Shown here: piece by piece, positions 8,970 to 16,858 of the stretch
How the letters are laid out: each line of letters begins with the position of its first letter
Numbering within the stretch: position 1 is the first letter of the stretch
DNA from: Planctomycetota bacterium
GTDB lineage: Bacteria > Planctomycetota > UBA1135 > GCA-002686595
Assembly: GCA_016795205.1 (NCBI GenBank)
Contig: JAEUHZ010000062.1
Location: 1-35,612 of the forward strand
Direction: 5' to 3'
Length of the DNA: 35,612 bases
Translations under genes and position numbers: made by a program
Notes under the pieces: model-generated
What the model saw: the letters and a program-made list of their open reading frames with translations, nothing else
Databases searched by the model: none
Told to the model about the DNA's origin: nothing

Positions 8970-10664
8970 ATGGGAAGTGAATCCGCAACCGGCACCGAGG
9001 CCCCGAGCCGGCTCGCCCGCTGGGTTCCGGGCCTGAGCCGGCTGCGCGAGTACCAACTCGCGTGGCTGCGCCCCGACCTCGTGGCCGGGATCACGCTGGC
9101 CGCCTACCTCCTGCCGGCGGGCATCGCCGACGCGTCACTGGCCGGTCTGTCCTCGGAAGCCGGCCTGTATGCGTGTCTCTTCTCGGGGCTCGTCTTCTGG
9201 CTGTTCTGCAGCTCGCGACACACGGCGATCACCGTCACCTCGGCGATCTCGCTCCTGATCGGCGCCTCCTTGGGAGAGCTGGGCCAAGGCGATCCGGCGC
9301 GCGTGGCGGCGCTGGCGGCCTGCACGGCACTGCTCGTCGCCGGCCTGGCGTTCGTCGTGTGGCTCGTCGACGGCGGCTCCGTCGTCAACTTCGTCTCCGA
9401 GACCGTGCTCGTGGGCTTCAAGGCCGGCATCGCCCTGCACCTCGCGAGCACGCAACTCCCCAAGCTCTTCGGCATCCCGGGCTCGCACGGGAACTTCTGG
9501 GAGCGGATGGCGGACTTCTTCGCGCACGTGGGGGAGACGCACACGGCCGCCTTGCTGCTCGGCTTGGCGGCGCTCGCCGTGCTGATCCTGGGCAAGCTGT
9601 TCCTGCCCTCGCGCCCGGTGGCGCTGTTCGTCGTCGTGGGCGGGATCGTCGCGGCCGGGGTGCTCGACCTGGGCACGCAGGGCGTGAAGCTCCTGGGCGA
9701 GGTGCCGCAGGGCCTGCCGGTGCCGGGCCTGCCCGCGGTGGCCTGGTCCGACGTGGACGAGATCCTGACCCTGGCGATGGCCTGCTTCCTGCTGGCCGCG
9801 GTCGAGACGGCCGCGATCGGGCGCATGTTCGCGCAGAAGCACGGCTACCGCGTCGACACGAACCAGGAGTTCCTGGCGCTGGCCGGCGCGAACCTGGCGG
9901 CGGGTCTGGGGCGCGGACTACCCGTGAGCGGCGGGATGTCACAGTCGCTGGTGAACGAGAGCGGGGGAGCGCGCACCCCGTTGTCCGGCCTGTTCGCATC
10001 GCTCCTGATCCTGCTCGCGGTCCTGTTCCTCTCGAGCATGCTGCGCGACCTCCCGCAGCCGGTGCTGGCGGCGATCGTGCTCCTCGCGGTGGCCGGGCTG
10101 TTCAAGGTCGAGGCGCTGAAGCGCCTGTGGCGCTTCAGTCGCGCGGAGTTCGCCATCGCGGCGGCCGCGCTGCTGGGCGTGCTCGGTGCTGGCCTGCTGC
10201 GCGGCGTCCTGATCGGAGTGGTGCTCTCGATCCTGATGCTCCTGCGGCGCGCCGCGCGCTCGCCGGTCACCGAGTTGGGGCGCATCCCGGGGACGGACCA
10301 GTTCGCCGATCGGATCCGTGATCCGCGGAACGAGCGCGAGCCGGGCGTCGTCGTCCTGCGCAGCACCGGCGGGCTCTTCTACTTCAACGTCGATCACGTG
10401 CGCGACCGCTGCTTCGAACTGCTGGCCGAACGCGGCGACGCGCGCCGCGTCGTCTACTTCCTGGGCGCGGTTCCGCTCGTCGACCTGGCAGGCGCGGAAC
10501 TCCTGGCCGAGCTCCACAAGACCCTCGCGGCGCGCGGCATCGAGTTCCGCCTGGCCGGCACGTCCAGCAGCGTGCGCGAGATCCTGGTGAAGGCCGGCTA
10601 CGAGGCGGAATGCGGGCCCGTGACCGCGAACGAGACGGTCGCCGCGGCCGTCGCGGCGCGCTGA
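8970..10664 (+). CDS. SulP/SLC26-family anion transporter with STAS domain
   Basis: A 564-residue inner-membrane transporter for sulfate, bicarbonate or other small anions. The N-terminal part opens with the family pattern L..W....LRPDLVAGITLAAYLLPAGIADASLAGL and has 10-12 or more hydrophobic helices. From about residue 455 a STAS domain follows (VVVLRSTGGLFYFNVDHV, later FLGAVPLVDLAGAELL). The start is the first ATG, 30 bases after the kinase stop, without a clear ribosome site. Distance and strand suggest it is cotranscribed with the pump and kinase genes. Substrate is unknown; the family also includes bicarbonate transporters. Confidence 0.9.
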   Translation: MGSESATGTEAPSRLARWVPGLSRLREYQLAWLRPDLVAGITLAAYLLPAGIADASLAGLSSEAGLYACLFSGLVFWLFCSSRHTAITVTSAISLLIGASLGELGQGDPARVAALAACTALLVAGLAFVVWLVDGGSVVNFVSETVLVGFKAGIALHLASTQLPKLFGIPGSHGNFWERMADFFAHVGETHTAALLLGLAALAVLILGKLFLPSRPVALFVVVGGIVAAGVLDLGTQGVKLLGEVPQGLPVPGLPAVAWSDVDEILTLAMACFLLAAVETAAIGRMFAQKHGYRVDTNQEFLALAGANLAAGLGRGLPVSGGMSQSLVNESGGARTPLSGLFASLLILLAVLFLSSMLRDLPQPVLAAIVLLAVAGLFKVEALKRLWRFSRAEFAIAAAALLGVLGAGLLRGVLIGVVLSILMLLRRAARSPVTELGRIPGTDQFADRIRDPRNEREPGVVVLRSTGGLFYFNVDHVRDRCFELLAERGDARRVVYFLGAVPLVDLAGAELLAELHKTLAARGIEFRLAGTSSSVREILVKAGYEAECGPVTANETVAAAVAAR

Positions 10665-10704
10665 TCGGCCCGACGCCGGCCCCGGCTCGCCCGGAGCTCG
10701 CCCG

Positions 10705-11235
10705 TCAGGGCTTGGCGGGCAACCCGAGCTTCTGGCGCACCTCGGGCTCGGCCTTGGTCAGCCCGGCCCGCAGCCCCGCGCGGAGCGCCTCCTCAGCCGG
10801 CTGCTTGTCGCAGTAGTAGGCCTTCAGCGCGAAGAGTCCCCCGACGCGGTTGCCACTGCTGCACGAGACGAGCGTGCCCCCGCTCCGGTCCTTCAGCGCG
10901 GCCTCGAGCTTGCGCGCGTTCTCCTCGGTGACGTCCTGCGCGCCGCCGACGGGGATCCGGATGAACTCGAGACCCAGCTTCCGGGCCTGGGCCTCCTCCC
11001 AGCCCGTGCCCTGTTCCGTGGCCGGGCGCAGGTGGATCACGGTGCGGTAGCCCAGCTCGGGGAGCTGCGCGAACTGAGCCTCGGAGCATTGGCCCGACGA
11101 CACGAGCCCCGGCTCGACGAGCACGGCGCCGGGGATGCCGAGGGCCAGCACCCCTGCGTCGTTCGCGCGCGGCGCGGCCTCGGACGTGCATGCGCAGAGG
11201 GGGGCGAGGACCAGCAACGACAGGAGCAGCTTCAT
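10705..11235 (-). CDS. Lipoprotein with tyrosine-phosphatase/DUF442-like domain
   Basis: A 176-residue predicted lipoprotein. The ATG at 11235 is chosen because it opens directly onto a short signal peptide (MKLLLSLLVLAPLCAC, Cys16); upstream in-frame starts only add low-complexity, non-signal sequence. The mature part matches the dual-specificity-phosphatase/DUF442 pattern: LPELGYRTVIHLRP, GLEFIRIPV, then VSCSSGNRVGGL, in which C-S-S-G-N-R is the expected active-site loop. The C-terminus is helical (AEEALRAGLRAGL). It would act outside the cytoplasm, anchored to a membrane, on an unknown substrate. It is convergent with the SulP gene (40-base gap) and divergent from the next gene. Confidence 0.72.
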   Translation of the reverse strand: MKLLLSLLVLAPLCACTSEAAPRANDAGVLALGIPGAVLVEPGLVSSGQCSEAQFAQLPELGYRTVIHLRPATEQGTGWEEAQARKLGLEFIRIPVGGAQDVTEENARKLEAALKDRSGGTLVSCSSGNRVGGLFALKAYYCDKQPAEEALRAGLRAGLTKAEPEVRQKLGLPAKP

Positions 11236-11455
11236 GGTGATCTCGGAGAGGGAACGACCGACGGACGGAGCGCGGCAGGACCGTAGTTCCTCGACGCTCC
11301 GAATCGTCTGCTCACTTCGGCGGAGGCCGCCGGCGAATCCGGGGTAGACCCGCGCCAAGTGCCGCGCCGGGTGTCGAGAGGCAGCCTGCTCGTTGCCATC
11401 ACCTCCGCGCGTCACGACCATCTGGCCTTCCAGGCCCAGGCACCCGAGACCGCCC

Positions 11456-12790
11456 ATGACCGAGACCCTCGACACCCACCGGCGCGCGCTGGCCGTGAAC
11501 CTCGACCCCACGAGCTATGGCACCTTCGCCGAGATCGGCGCGGGCCAGGAAGTTGCGCGCTGGTTCCTCTCCGTCGGAGCCGCGGCGGGAACCGTCGCGA
11601 AGACGATCTCGGCCTACGACATGGCCGTCAGCGACTCGATCTACGGCCAGGCGGGCCGCTACGTGTCGCGCGAGCGGTTGCTCGCGATGCTCGAACACGA
11701 GTACTCGCTGCTGCTCCAGCGCCTGCGGGGCACGCGCGGGTCGAAGTCGCGTTTCTTCGTGTTCGCCGACACGGTCTCGGCGCGCAACTTCGCTGGCACG
11801 AACGAGTGCCACGGCTGGGTGGGGTTGCGCTTCCAGACCGAACCCGGAGGCCGGCCCAGTGACGTGCTGCTCCACGTCAACCTGCGGGACCCGAGCAGTC
11901 GCGAGCAGCAGGACGCCCTGGGCGTCCTGGGCGTCAACCTGCTCCACGCGGCCTTCTTCGAGCTCGGCCGCGGAGTGCGCTGGATCGAATCGCTCCTCGC
12001 GAACCTGTCCAGCGCCAGGCTCGAGATCGACTTCGTCGAGCTCACGGGGCCGGCCTTCGCGCGGGTCGACCGCGACGCGCTCGGCGTCGAGGTCGTGCGA
12101 CGCGGACTGGCGCTGGCCGTGCTCACGACGCGCACGGGGGCACTCGTCCCGCCCACGGAGTTCTTGCGCAAACGTCCGATCGTGATCGAGCGCTGTCCAG
12201 CCGCCGGACCAGGACGGCCGTCGTCGCGCGGGCTGCAGGCCACGGCGCGCCGGCTCGTGGCCGAGAACCCGGCCTTCGAGCGGCCCCCGCTGGCGCTGTT
12301 CGAGGTCTCCACGGCTGCCGTCGGACGCCGACTGGCACCGGCGGCGACGCAGGTCCGTCGTCGCGTCGGGCAGCTCGTGCGACCATCCGCTCCCGTGCTC
12401 GTGACGCGGCATGCTGCGGCCTACGAGCTCGTGCGCTACGTTCGGCGCTACACGCAGCAGCCGGTCGTGCTGGTGCTCACGCCGTCGGCCCTGGTCGAGG
12501 CCTTGAGCGCGACGATCGACCGCGCGCGCACGGGCCAGGCCTTCGAGGCCTTCGGGCGGCTGCTGGGCGAGGACGCCCGCATGTTCGTCGGGCCCGAGCC
12601 GGTCGCCGACTTCCGCGCGGCGCTGCGCCGCGCCGGCCTCGACACGCGCGGCGTCCGCGGTCCGGAGCGCGGCCTGCTGCGCGTCGGTGAGCTCGGCCTG
12701 CCGGCGCCGCTCGACGCGCTGCTCGACTACCTGCTCGGCGCCGGTTGGGTGGTTCCGCTGGGCGAGCGGCGCTCGCCGTCCGGCCGCTGA
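11456..12790 (+). CDS. Conserved cytoplasmic protein of unknown function
   Basis: A 444-residue soluble protein without signal peptide or membrane segment. The ATG at 11456 is preferred over one 63 bases upstream because MTETLDTHRRALAVNLDP matches where I recall relatives of this family beginning. Recognisable conserved blocks are YGTFAEIGAGQEVARWF, TVAKTISAYDM, DSIYGQAGRYVSRERL, FFVFADTVSARNF and GTNECHGWVGLRFQ. From memory, this is a widespread bacterial family that automatic pipelines label as TonB-dependent receptor or nicotinate-nucleotide adenylyltransferase. Nothing here supports either label: there is no beta-barrel signal sequence, TonB box or nucleotidyltransferase HxGH motif. It is divergent from the lipoprotein phosphatase across 220 bases and not in an evident operon. 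Confidence 0.85.
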   Translation: MTETLDTHRRALAVNLDPTSYGTFAEIGAGQEVARWFLSVGAAAGTVAKTISAYDMAVSDSIYGQAGRYVSRERLLAMLEHEYSLLLQRLRGTRGSKSRFFVFADTVSARNFAGTNECHGWVGLRFQTEPGGRPSDVLLHVNLRDPSSREQQDALGVLGVNLLHAAFFELGRGVRWIESLLANLSSARLEIDFVELTGPAFARVDRDALGVEVVRRGLALAVLTTRTGALVPPTEFLRKRPIVIERCPAAGPGRPSSRGLQATARRLVAENPAFERPPLALFEVSTAAVGRRLAPAATQVRRRVGQLVRPSAPVLVTRHAAAYELVRYVRRYTQQPVVLVLTPSALVEALSATIDRARTGQAFEAFGRLLGEDARMFVGPEPVADFRAALRRAGLDTRGVRGPERGLLRVGELGLPAPLDALLDYLLGAGWVVPLGERRSPSGR

Positions 12791-12823
12791 AACCGCGCGA
12801 CTCCTCCGCCGGGCACCCGGGCC

Positions 12824-13033
12824 TCAGGGCGACTTCGAGCCCCGGCGTCCGCGCAGGATCGTCCAGCCCAGCGCGATCACGGCGCCGAGCAGCGCGGACC
12901 CCAGGATGACGAACGCCAGCGGCATCTCGAGCCGCATGCCGAGGAACGACACCTGGGCCTGCTCGAAGTTCGAGATCACGAAGAGGGCGAGCAGGACTGC
13001 GACCAGGGCCGCGACGATGTGGCGAAGGGACAT
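12824..13033 (-). CDS. LapA/DUF1049-like small membrane protein
   Basis: A 69-residue protein with two hydrophobic helices (HIVAALVAVLLALFVISN and LAFVILGSALLGAVIALGW) separated by the family linker NFEQAQVSFLGMRLEMPLA. This matches the lipopolysaccharide-assembly protein A domain family, whose small members sit in the inner membrane and in enterobacteria act with LapB on LpxC turnover. The ATG at 13033 fits the family length; an upstream in-frame start would add about 80 low-complexity residues. It is convergent with the preceding gene (33-base gap) and divergent from the radical SAM gene. Confidence 0.82.
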   Translation of the reverse strand: MSLRHIVAALVAVLLALFVISNFEQAQVSFLGMRLEMPLAFVILGSALLGAVIALGWTILRGRRGSKSP

Positions 13034-13203
13034 GCGGATCGGGCTGTTGGTTGCGCGTGCGACGGCAGCGTAGCGCTCGCGAACCCGAGGGTGTGAGCCC
13101 GCGGCACCGGCCGGGTCCGCCGTGACGGCGCGAGAAAAGCCGCCGATTCGGGTTGCCGATCCGGCCGAGGGCGCCCATCCTGGCTCTTTGCTCCCGTCAC
13201 CCG

Positions 13204-13219
13204 CGCTCGCGCGCGAGCG
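13204..13219. promoter_or_regulatory. 16-bp perfect palindrome in a divergent promoter region
   Basis: A perfect 16-bp inverted repeat with centre between 13211 and 13212. It lies 44 bases before the radical SAM start, in the 230-base gap between two divergent genes. It could be an operator for a dimeric regulator. It is made of alternating C and G in the core, so chance or Z-DNA-prone sequence is also possible. Confidence 0.3.
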
Positions 13220-13250
13220 GCGACCTGTCAACCACCCCCGAACCCTGGAA

Positions 13251-13256
13251 AGGAGG
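13251..13256 (+). promoter_or_regulatory. Shine-Dalgarno site fixing the radical SAM start
   Basis: A full AGGAGG seven bases before the ATG at 13264. It is one of the few strong ribosome sites in the window and decides against the upstream ATG at 13153. Confidence 0.8.
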
Positions 13257-13263
13257 GCCCGCC

Positions 13264-14670
13264 ATGCCGGCATCCACCCGAATCGCCGCGCTCGACTTCC
13301 GTGCGTACCAGCGCAAGGACCTCGACTCGATCCCCGAGCTCAGGCGGCTCTCCCCGGGCGAGCTGGAGGCGATCAAGGTCGTCTCCGCCGTGTTGCCTTT
13401 CCGCGTGAACAACTACGTGGTGGAGCAGCTCATCCGCTGGGAGCGCGGCGTCGAGGACCCGCTGTTCGTCCTGACGTTTCCCCAGCGGGACATGCTGGCG
13501 CCCGAGGACTTCGGGCGGCTCGCCGACCTGGTCCGCAAGGGTGCGCCCGAGGCGCAGATCCAAGCGCTGGCGCGCGAGATCCAGCTCGGGATGAACCCGC
13601 ACCCGGCCGGTCAGATGGAGCTCAACGTCCCGACCGTGGACGGCGAGCCCCTGCCGGGCGTGCAGCACAAGTACCGTGAGACCGTGCTGTTCTTCCCCAG
13701 CCAAGGCCAGACCTGCCACGCCTACTGCACCTACTGCTTCCGTTGGCCGCAGTTCGTGGGCCTCGACGAGCTCAAGTTCGCCAGCCGCGAAGCGGAGACG
13801 TTGGTCGCCTACCTCAAGGCGCACAAGGAGGTCTCGAGCGTCCTGTTCACCGGCGGGGACCCGCTGATCATGAAGACGTCGGTCCTGCGCCGCTACATCG
13901 AGCCGCTCCTCTCGCCCGGCCTGGAGCACATCACCAGCATCCGTGTCGGTACGAAGGCTCCCGCCTACTGGCCCTACCGCTTCGTCACCGACGCGGACGC
14001 TGACGATCTGCTGCGCCTGTTCGAGGACGTGCGCAGCGCCCGCAAGGCCTTCGCGCTCATGGCGCACTTCAGCCACCCGCGCGAGCTGGAGACCCCGGTG
14101 GCCCAGGCGGCGCTGCGTCGCATCCAGTCCACGGGAGCGGTCGTGCGCTGCCAAGCTCCGCTGATCCGCCGCGTGAACGACAAGGCCCAGATCTGGGCGG
14201 ACATGTGGCGGCTCCAGGTGCAGCTCGGAACCGTGCCCTACTACATGTTCGTGGAGCGCGACACGGGCCCGAAGAACTACTTCGAGGTCCCGCTGGCGCG
14301 CGCGGCGGAGATCTTCCACGAGGCCTACTCGATGGTCTCGGGTCTGGCGCGCACGGTCCGCGGCCCGTCGATGAGCGCGACGCCGGGCAAGGTCAAGGTC
14401 GTCGGCGCGGCCGAAGTGCGCGGCGAGAAGGTCTTCATCCTGGTCTTCGAGCAGGGCCGCGATCCGTCCTGGGTCGGACGCCCGTTCTTCGCGCAGTACG
14501 ACGCGGAAGCGACCTGGCTCGATCAACTGCGACCGGCCTGCGGCGAGCGCGAGTTCTTCTTCGAGGCCGAGATGCGCGCCATGCAGAGCGCGGGCCGCCA
14601 TCGACCGTGGGGCGAGGACGTGCCGCCGCGGCGTACGCCCGTCCTGTTCGGGCACGTCGAGTGGGACTGA
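13264..14670 (+). CDS. KamA-family radical SAM enzyme (lysine 2,3-aminomutase-like)
   Basis: A 468-residue cytoplasmic enzyme of the lysine 2,3-aminomutase family, which moves an amino group using a 4Fe-4S cluster, S-adenosylmethionine and PLP. The cluster cysteines are C151, C155 and C158 (CHAYCTYC), followed by a glycine-rich SAM-contact motif FTGGDPL. Asp333 in VERDTG corresponds by eye to D293 of clostridial lysine 2,3-aminomutase, and Lys376 (ATPGKVKV) to the PLP lysine K337. The Asp just before that glycine loop (D330 there) is not evident here, where Ser/Thr occupy the stretch, so the substrate may not be lysine. The enzyme lacks a clear zinc-binding cysteine tail. It stands alone between a divergent lapA-like gene and a convergent secreted-protein gene, so context does not give the pathway. 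Confidence 0.88.
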   Translation: MPASTRIAALDFRAYQRKDLDSIPELRRLSPGELEAIKVVSAVLPFRVNNYVVEQLIRWERGVEDPLFVLTFPQRDMLAPEDFGRLADLVRKGAPEAQIQALAREIQLGMNPHPAGQMELNVPTVDGEPLPGVQHKYRETVLFFPSQGQTCHAYCTYCFRWPQFVGLDELKFASREAETLVAYLKAHKEVSSVLFTGGDPLIMKTSVLRRYIEPLLSPGLEHITSIRVGTKAPAYWPYRFVTDADADDLLRLFEDVRSARKAFALMAHFSHPRELETPVAQAALRRIQSTGAVVRCQAPLIRRVNDKAQIWADMWRLQVQLGTVPYYMFVERDTGPKNYFEVPLARAAEIFHEAYSMVSGLARTVRGPSMSATPGKVKVVGAAEVRGEKVFILVFEQGRDPSWVGRPFFAQYDAEATWLDQLRPACGEREFFFEAEMRAMQSAGRHRPWGEDVPPRRTPVLFGHVEWD

Positions 14671-14698
14671 GGGGCGACGCGCCGACGCGCCGCGCTCC

Positions 14699-16636
14699 TC
14701 ACGGCTGCCACGTGACTTCGAAGCCGTTCGACAGGTTGAACGTGGCGGGCGTACAGAACGAAGCGGCATTGCGGTACCAGACCTGGTAGGTCCTCACGCT
14801 GCCCGCGCTCGTGATCAAGCCGCGCACCGAAACCGGGGGATCCCCGGCGACCGGATACTGGCTCGCGCCGGCCACGTTCGAGCGCGTGCCGAGGCGGACG
14901 ATCGTGCCTCCCGCGCAGCGCAGGCCGTCGCCGAAGACCACGCCCAGCCCGCCCCCGAGCTGGCTCGAGCCCTGGAAGTAGAGGCAGCTCGAGTTCGGCA
15001 TGCCGGATCCCAGCAGCGTGAGCGCATCCGCCGACAGGCTGGCCGAGCCCGAGCCGGTCAGATTGGACCCTCCCGGCACCACCGAGTTCGCGCAGCCGTT
15101 GCCGCCGTTCCCGAAGTTGTTGCACGGGCAGACCGCGCCGGTGCCATCGCCCAAGCACACGGCCACGCCGGCGACGCACGTCGCTCCGGTCTCCGTGATC
15201 GAGAACGTCCCCTGCGTCGCGTTCACGTTGAACGGATAGCGCCCGAGCTGGACCGTGTAGCGCTGACCGCACACCACCGGCCACGTGATCGTCGAGGGGA
15301 AGCCCAGGATGCCGCACACGCCGTCGTCGTCGTTGCACGCCAACGCGGGGCCCGTGGGACAGCCCGCGCCCGCGTAGACCGCGACCTTCGTGTCCTCACT
15401 GGATCCGAACCCGAAGCCGCCACAGGTCGTGAGCGTGGCGCTGCCCGTCACGCTGGACGTCCACACGAACCACTGGTCGTTCTGGATCGTCGTCGAGCCG
15501 AAGAAGTCGCACGCCAGCTCGGCCTGGCCCTGTGCTCCGGTCGTGGCGAACGTCGAGTCGTAGGCGTGCGGGCCTGGGCCCGCGATCGCGCTCGGCGTCA
15601 GGCACTCGTCGTTGGCCGGCGGCGACGCGTCGGCGATCTGGAACGTGCCGAGGCCGGGGGTCGCGACCGGAGCCGTGCCGGGGTAGAGGCCGAGCTGGAG
15701 CGTGTACTGCTGTCCGGCGCTGACGCTCAGGGTGATCGAGGACTGCCAGCCCGTCGGCCCGCACACGTCGTCGCTGCAGGCCAGGATCGCGCCCGGGCAG
15801 CCTGCGCCCTGGTAGAGGGCCAGCTTCGTGTCGACGCTCGACGTGCAGGTCGAGATTCGCACGTTGCCCGTGAGCGGCGCCGTCCACACGTACCAGACGT
15901 CCTGGAGGATCGCGGTCCCGGCGCCGGCCAGGTTGCACGGCGCCTCGGCTTGTCCCTGGGTGCCCGTCGTGGCCGCGATGTTGTCGAAGGCGAACGAGCC
16001 CAAGCCGCTGATCACCGTCGGCGCCGAGCACTCGTCGTTCGCGGGCGCGGTGAAGACCACGAGCTCGAACTGGCCTGCACCGGGCACGGCCGGCGGGTTC
16101 GCCCCGGGGTAGAGACCGATCTGGATCGTGTACTGCTGGCCAGCCGTCGCGCTCCACGTCACCGTCGACTGGAACCCGACGCAGGCGTCGTCGTTGCAGG
16201 CGATCGCGGCCCCCGTGGGACAGCCCGCGCCTGCGTAGATCGCGATCTTGGTGTCCACCCCGGTGGTTCCGCAGGTGTTCACCCGCCCGATGCCCGAGAC
16301 CGGCGCGGTCCAGGTGAACCACACGTCCCTGAGGATCGCCGTGCCGGCGCCAGTCAGGTTGCAGAGCGCGTTCCCCTGTCCCTGCGCGCCGGTCGTGGCG
16401 GCCGTCGTGTCGAAGGCGAAAAGCCCCGTGCCCGTGAGCACGTCCGGCGTCGCGCAAGCGTCCGAGCCGCCGACCAGCGCGGCGAACGTGCCGAGCGGGG
16501 GCGAGAGGGGCCGCGCGACCTGGAGCGCGCGGTACCCGTTCGCGTTGCGCGCGCCGGGAGCAGCGGGTTGGGACTGCGCGAAGACGGCGCCGTGCGCGAG
16601 CACGGCGAACAGCGACCAAGGGACCAGAGTGCGCAT
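14699..16636 (-). CDS. Secreted triple-repeat protein with planctomycete-type C-terminal domain
   Basis: A 645-residue exported protein of unknown function. A signal peptide (residues 1-20, ending VFAQ) precedes three repeats of about 140 residues at roughly 58-196, 199-337 and 340-483. Each follows the plan DEC.tP..i.G.G..afD...attG.QGqa...C, DvWf.WTap..G, tCg..vDTK.a.Y.GaGCP, aC.DD..CG and GqqYT.QlG.YPG. This resembles bacterial pre-peptidase-like beta-sandwich repeats with paired cysteines. From about residue 494 comes a separate C-terminal domain beginning CLGDGTGAVCPCNN and including VVFGDGLRCAGG and RTYQVWYRN; the divergent neighbour has the same domain. The start is the ATG at 16636, which opens directly on the signal. 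It is probably a surface or extracellular protein; ligand is unknown. Confidence 0.82.
   Translation of the reverse strand: MRTLVPWSLFAVLAHGAVFAQSQPAAPGARNANGYRALQVARPLSPPLGTFAALVGGSDACATPDVLTGTGLFAFDTTAATTGAQGQGNALCNLTGAGTAILRDVWFTWTAPVSGIGRVNTCGTTGVDTKIAIYAGAGCPTGAAIACNDDACVGFQSTVTWSATAGQQYTIQIGLYPGANPPAVPGAGQFELVVFTAPANDECSAPTVISGLGSFAFDNIAATTGTQGQAEAPCNLAGAGTAILQDVWYVWTAPLTGNVRISTCTSSVDTKLALYQGAGCPGAILACSDDVCGPTGWQSSITLSVSAGQQYTLQLGLYPGTAPVATPGLGTFQIADASPPANDECLTPSAIAGPGPHAYDSTFATTGAQGQAELACDFFGSTTIQNDQWFVWTSSVTGSATLTTCGGFGFGSSEDTKVAVYAGAGCPTGPALACNDDDGVCGILGFPSTITWPVVCGQRYTVQLGRYPFNVNATQGTFSITETGATCVAGVAVCLGDGTGAVCPCNNFGNGGNGCANSVVPGGSNLTGSGSASLSADALTLLGSGMPNSSCLYFQGSSQLGGGLGVVFGDGLRCAGGTIVRLGTRSNVAGASQYPVAGDPPVSVRGLITSAGSVRTYQVWYRNAASFCTPATFNLSNGFEVTWQP
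14702..15157 (-). other. Shared C-terminal domain, copy 1
   Basis: This encodes residues 494-645 of the triple-repeat protein. It aligns by eye along its length with 17258-17707 in the neighbouring gene: CxGDGxGxxCPC, GxGCxNS, SxSADxLxL, LYFQG/LFFQG, GVVFGxGLRCAGGTxxRLG, YPxAGDPPxSxRG, YQxWY, C.P and FSNG/LSNG, ending in TW near the stop. I recall similar ends on many secreted planctomycete proteins. A role in sorting or anchoring is inference. Confidence 0.75.
15188..16465 (-). repeat. Three tandem in-gene repeats of about 420 bp
   Basis: These encode the three homologous domains of the secreted protein, at about 16049-16465, 15626-16042 and 15188-15619. The first two are more alike than the third, which has lost some spacing around FGSSEDTK and ends in a shorter YPFNVN segment. 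This suggests duplication within the gene followed by divergence. Confidence 0.8.
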
Positions 16637-16858
16637 GAGGAGCGTGCGGCGGACGGGGCAGGGTGGTGCGCGGGGTACCGGAGCGGTCCGAGGAGCTGCG
16701 CCCATTCTCGCCCGATCGAGTTGCCTCCGGGAGGGGGTCGACGCGGTGCGAGGCCCCCCGCGCGCTCGGAGCGAGCCAGCGCGCGCGCCCGGTCGGGGCC
16801 TGCAGCCACCTTCCGCTTGTCGAAACCGCCGGAGCGGGGGATCCTTGCCCGGAGCCCC

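Noticed and set aside
11456..12790. TonB-dependent receptor or nicotinate-nucleotide adenylyltransferase as the function
   Set aside because: There is no signal peptide, plug or barrel pattern, and no HxGH nucleotidyltransferase motif.
15566..16858. Upstream extension of the cupredoxin frame by 431 codons
   Set aside because: This part is antisense to the triple-repeat protein, and a signal peptide begins exactly at 16859.
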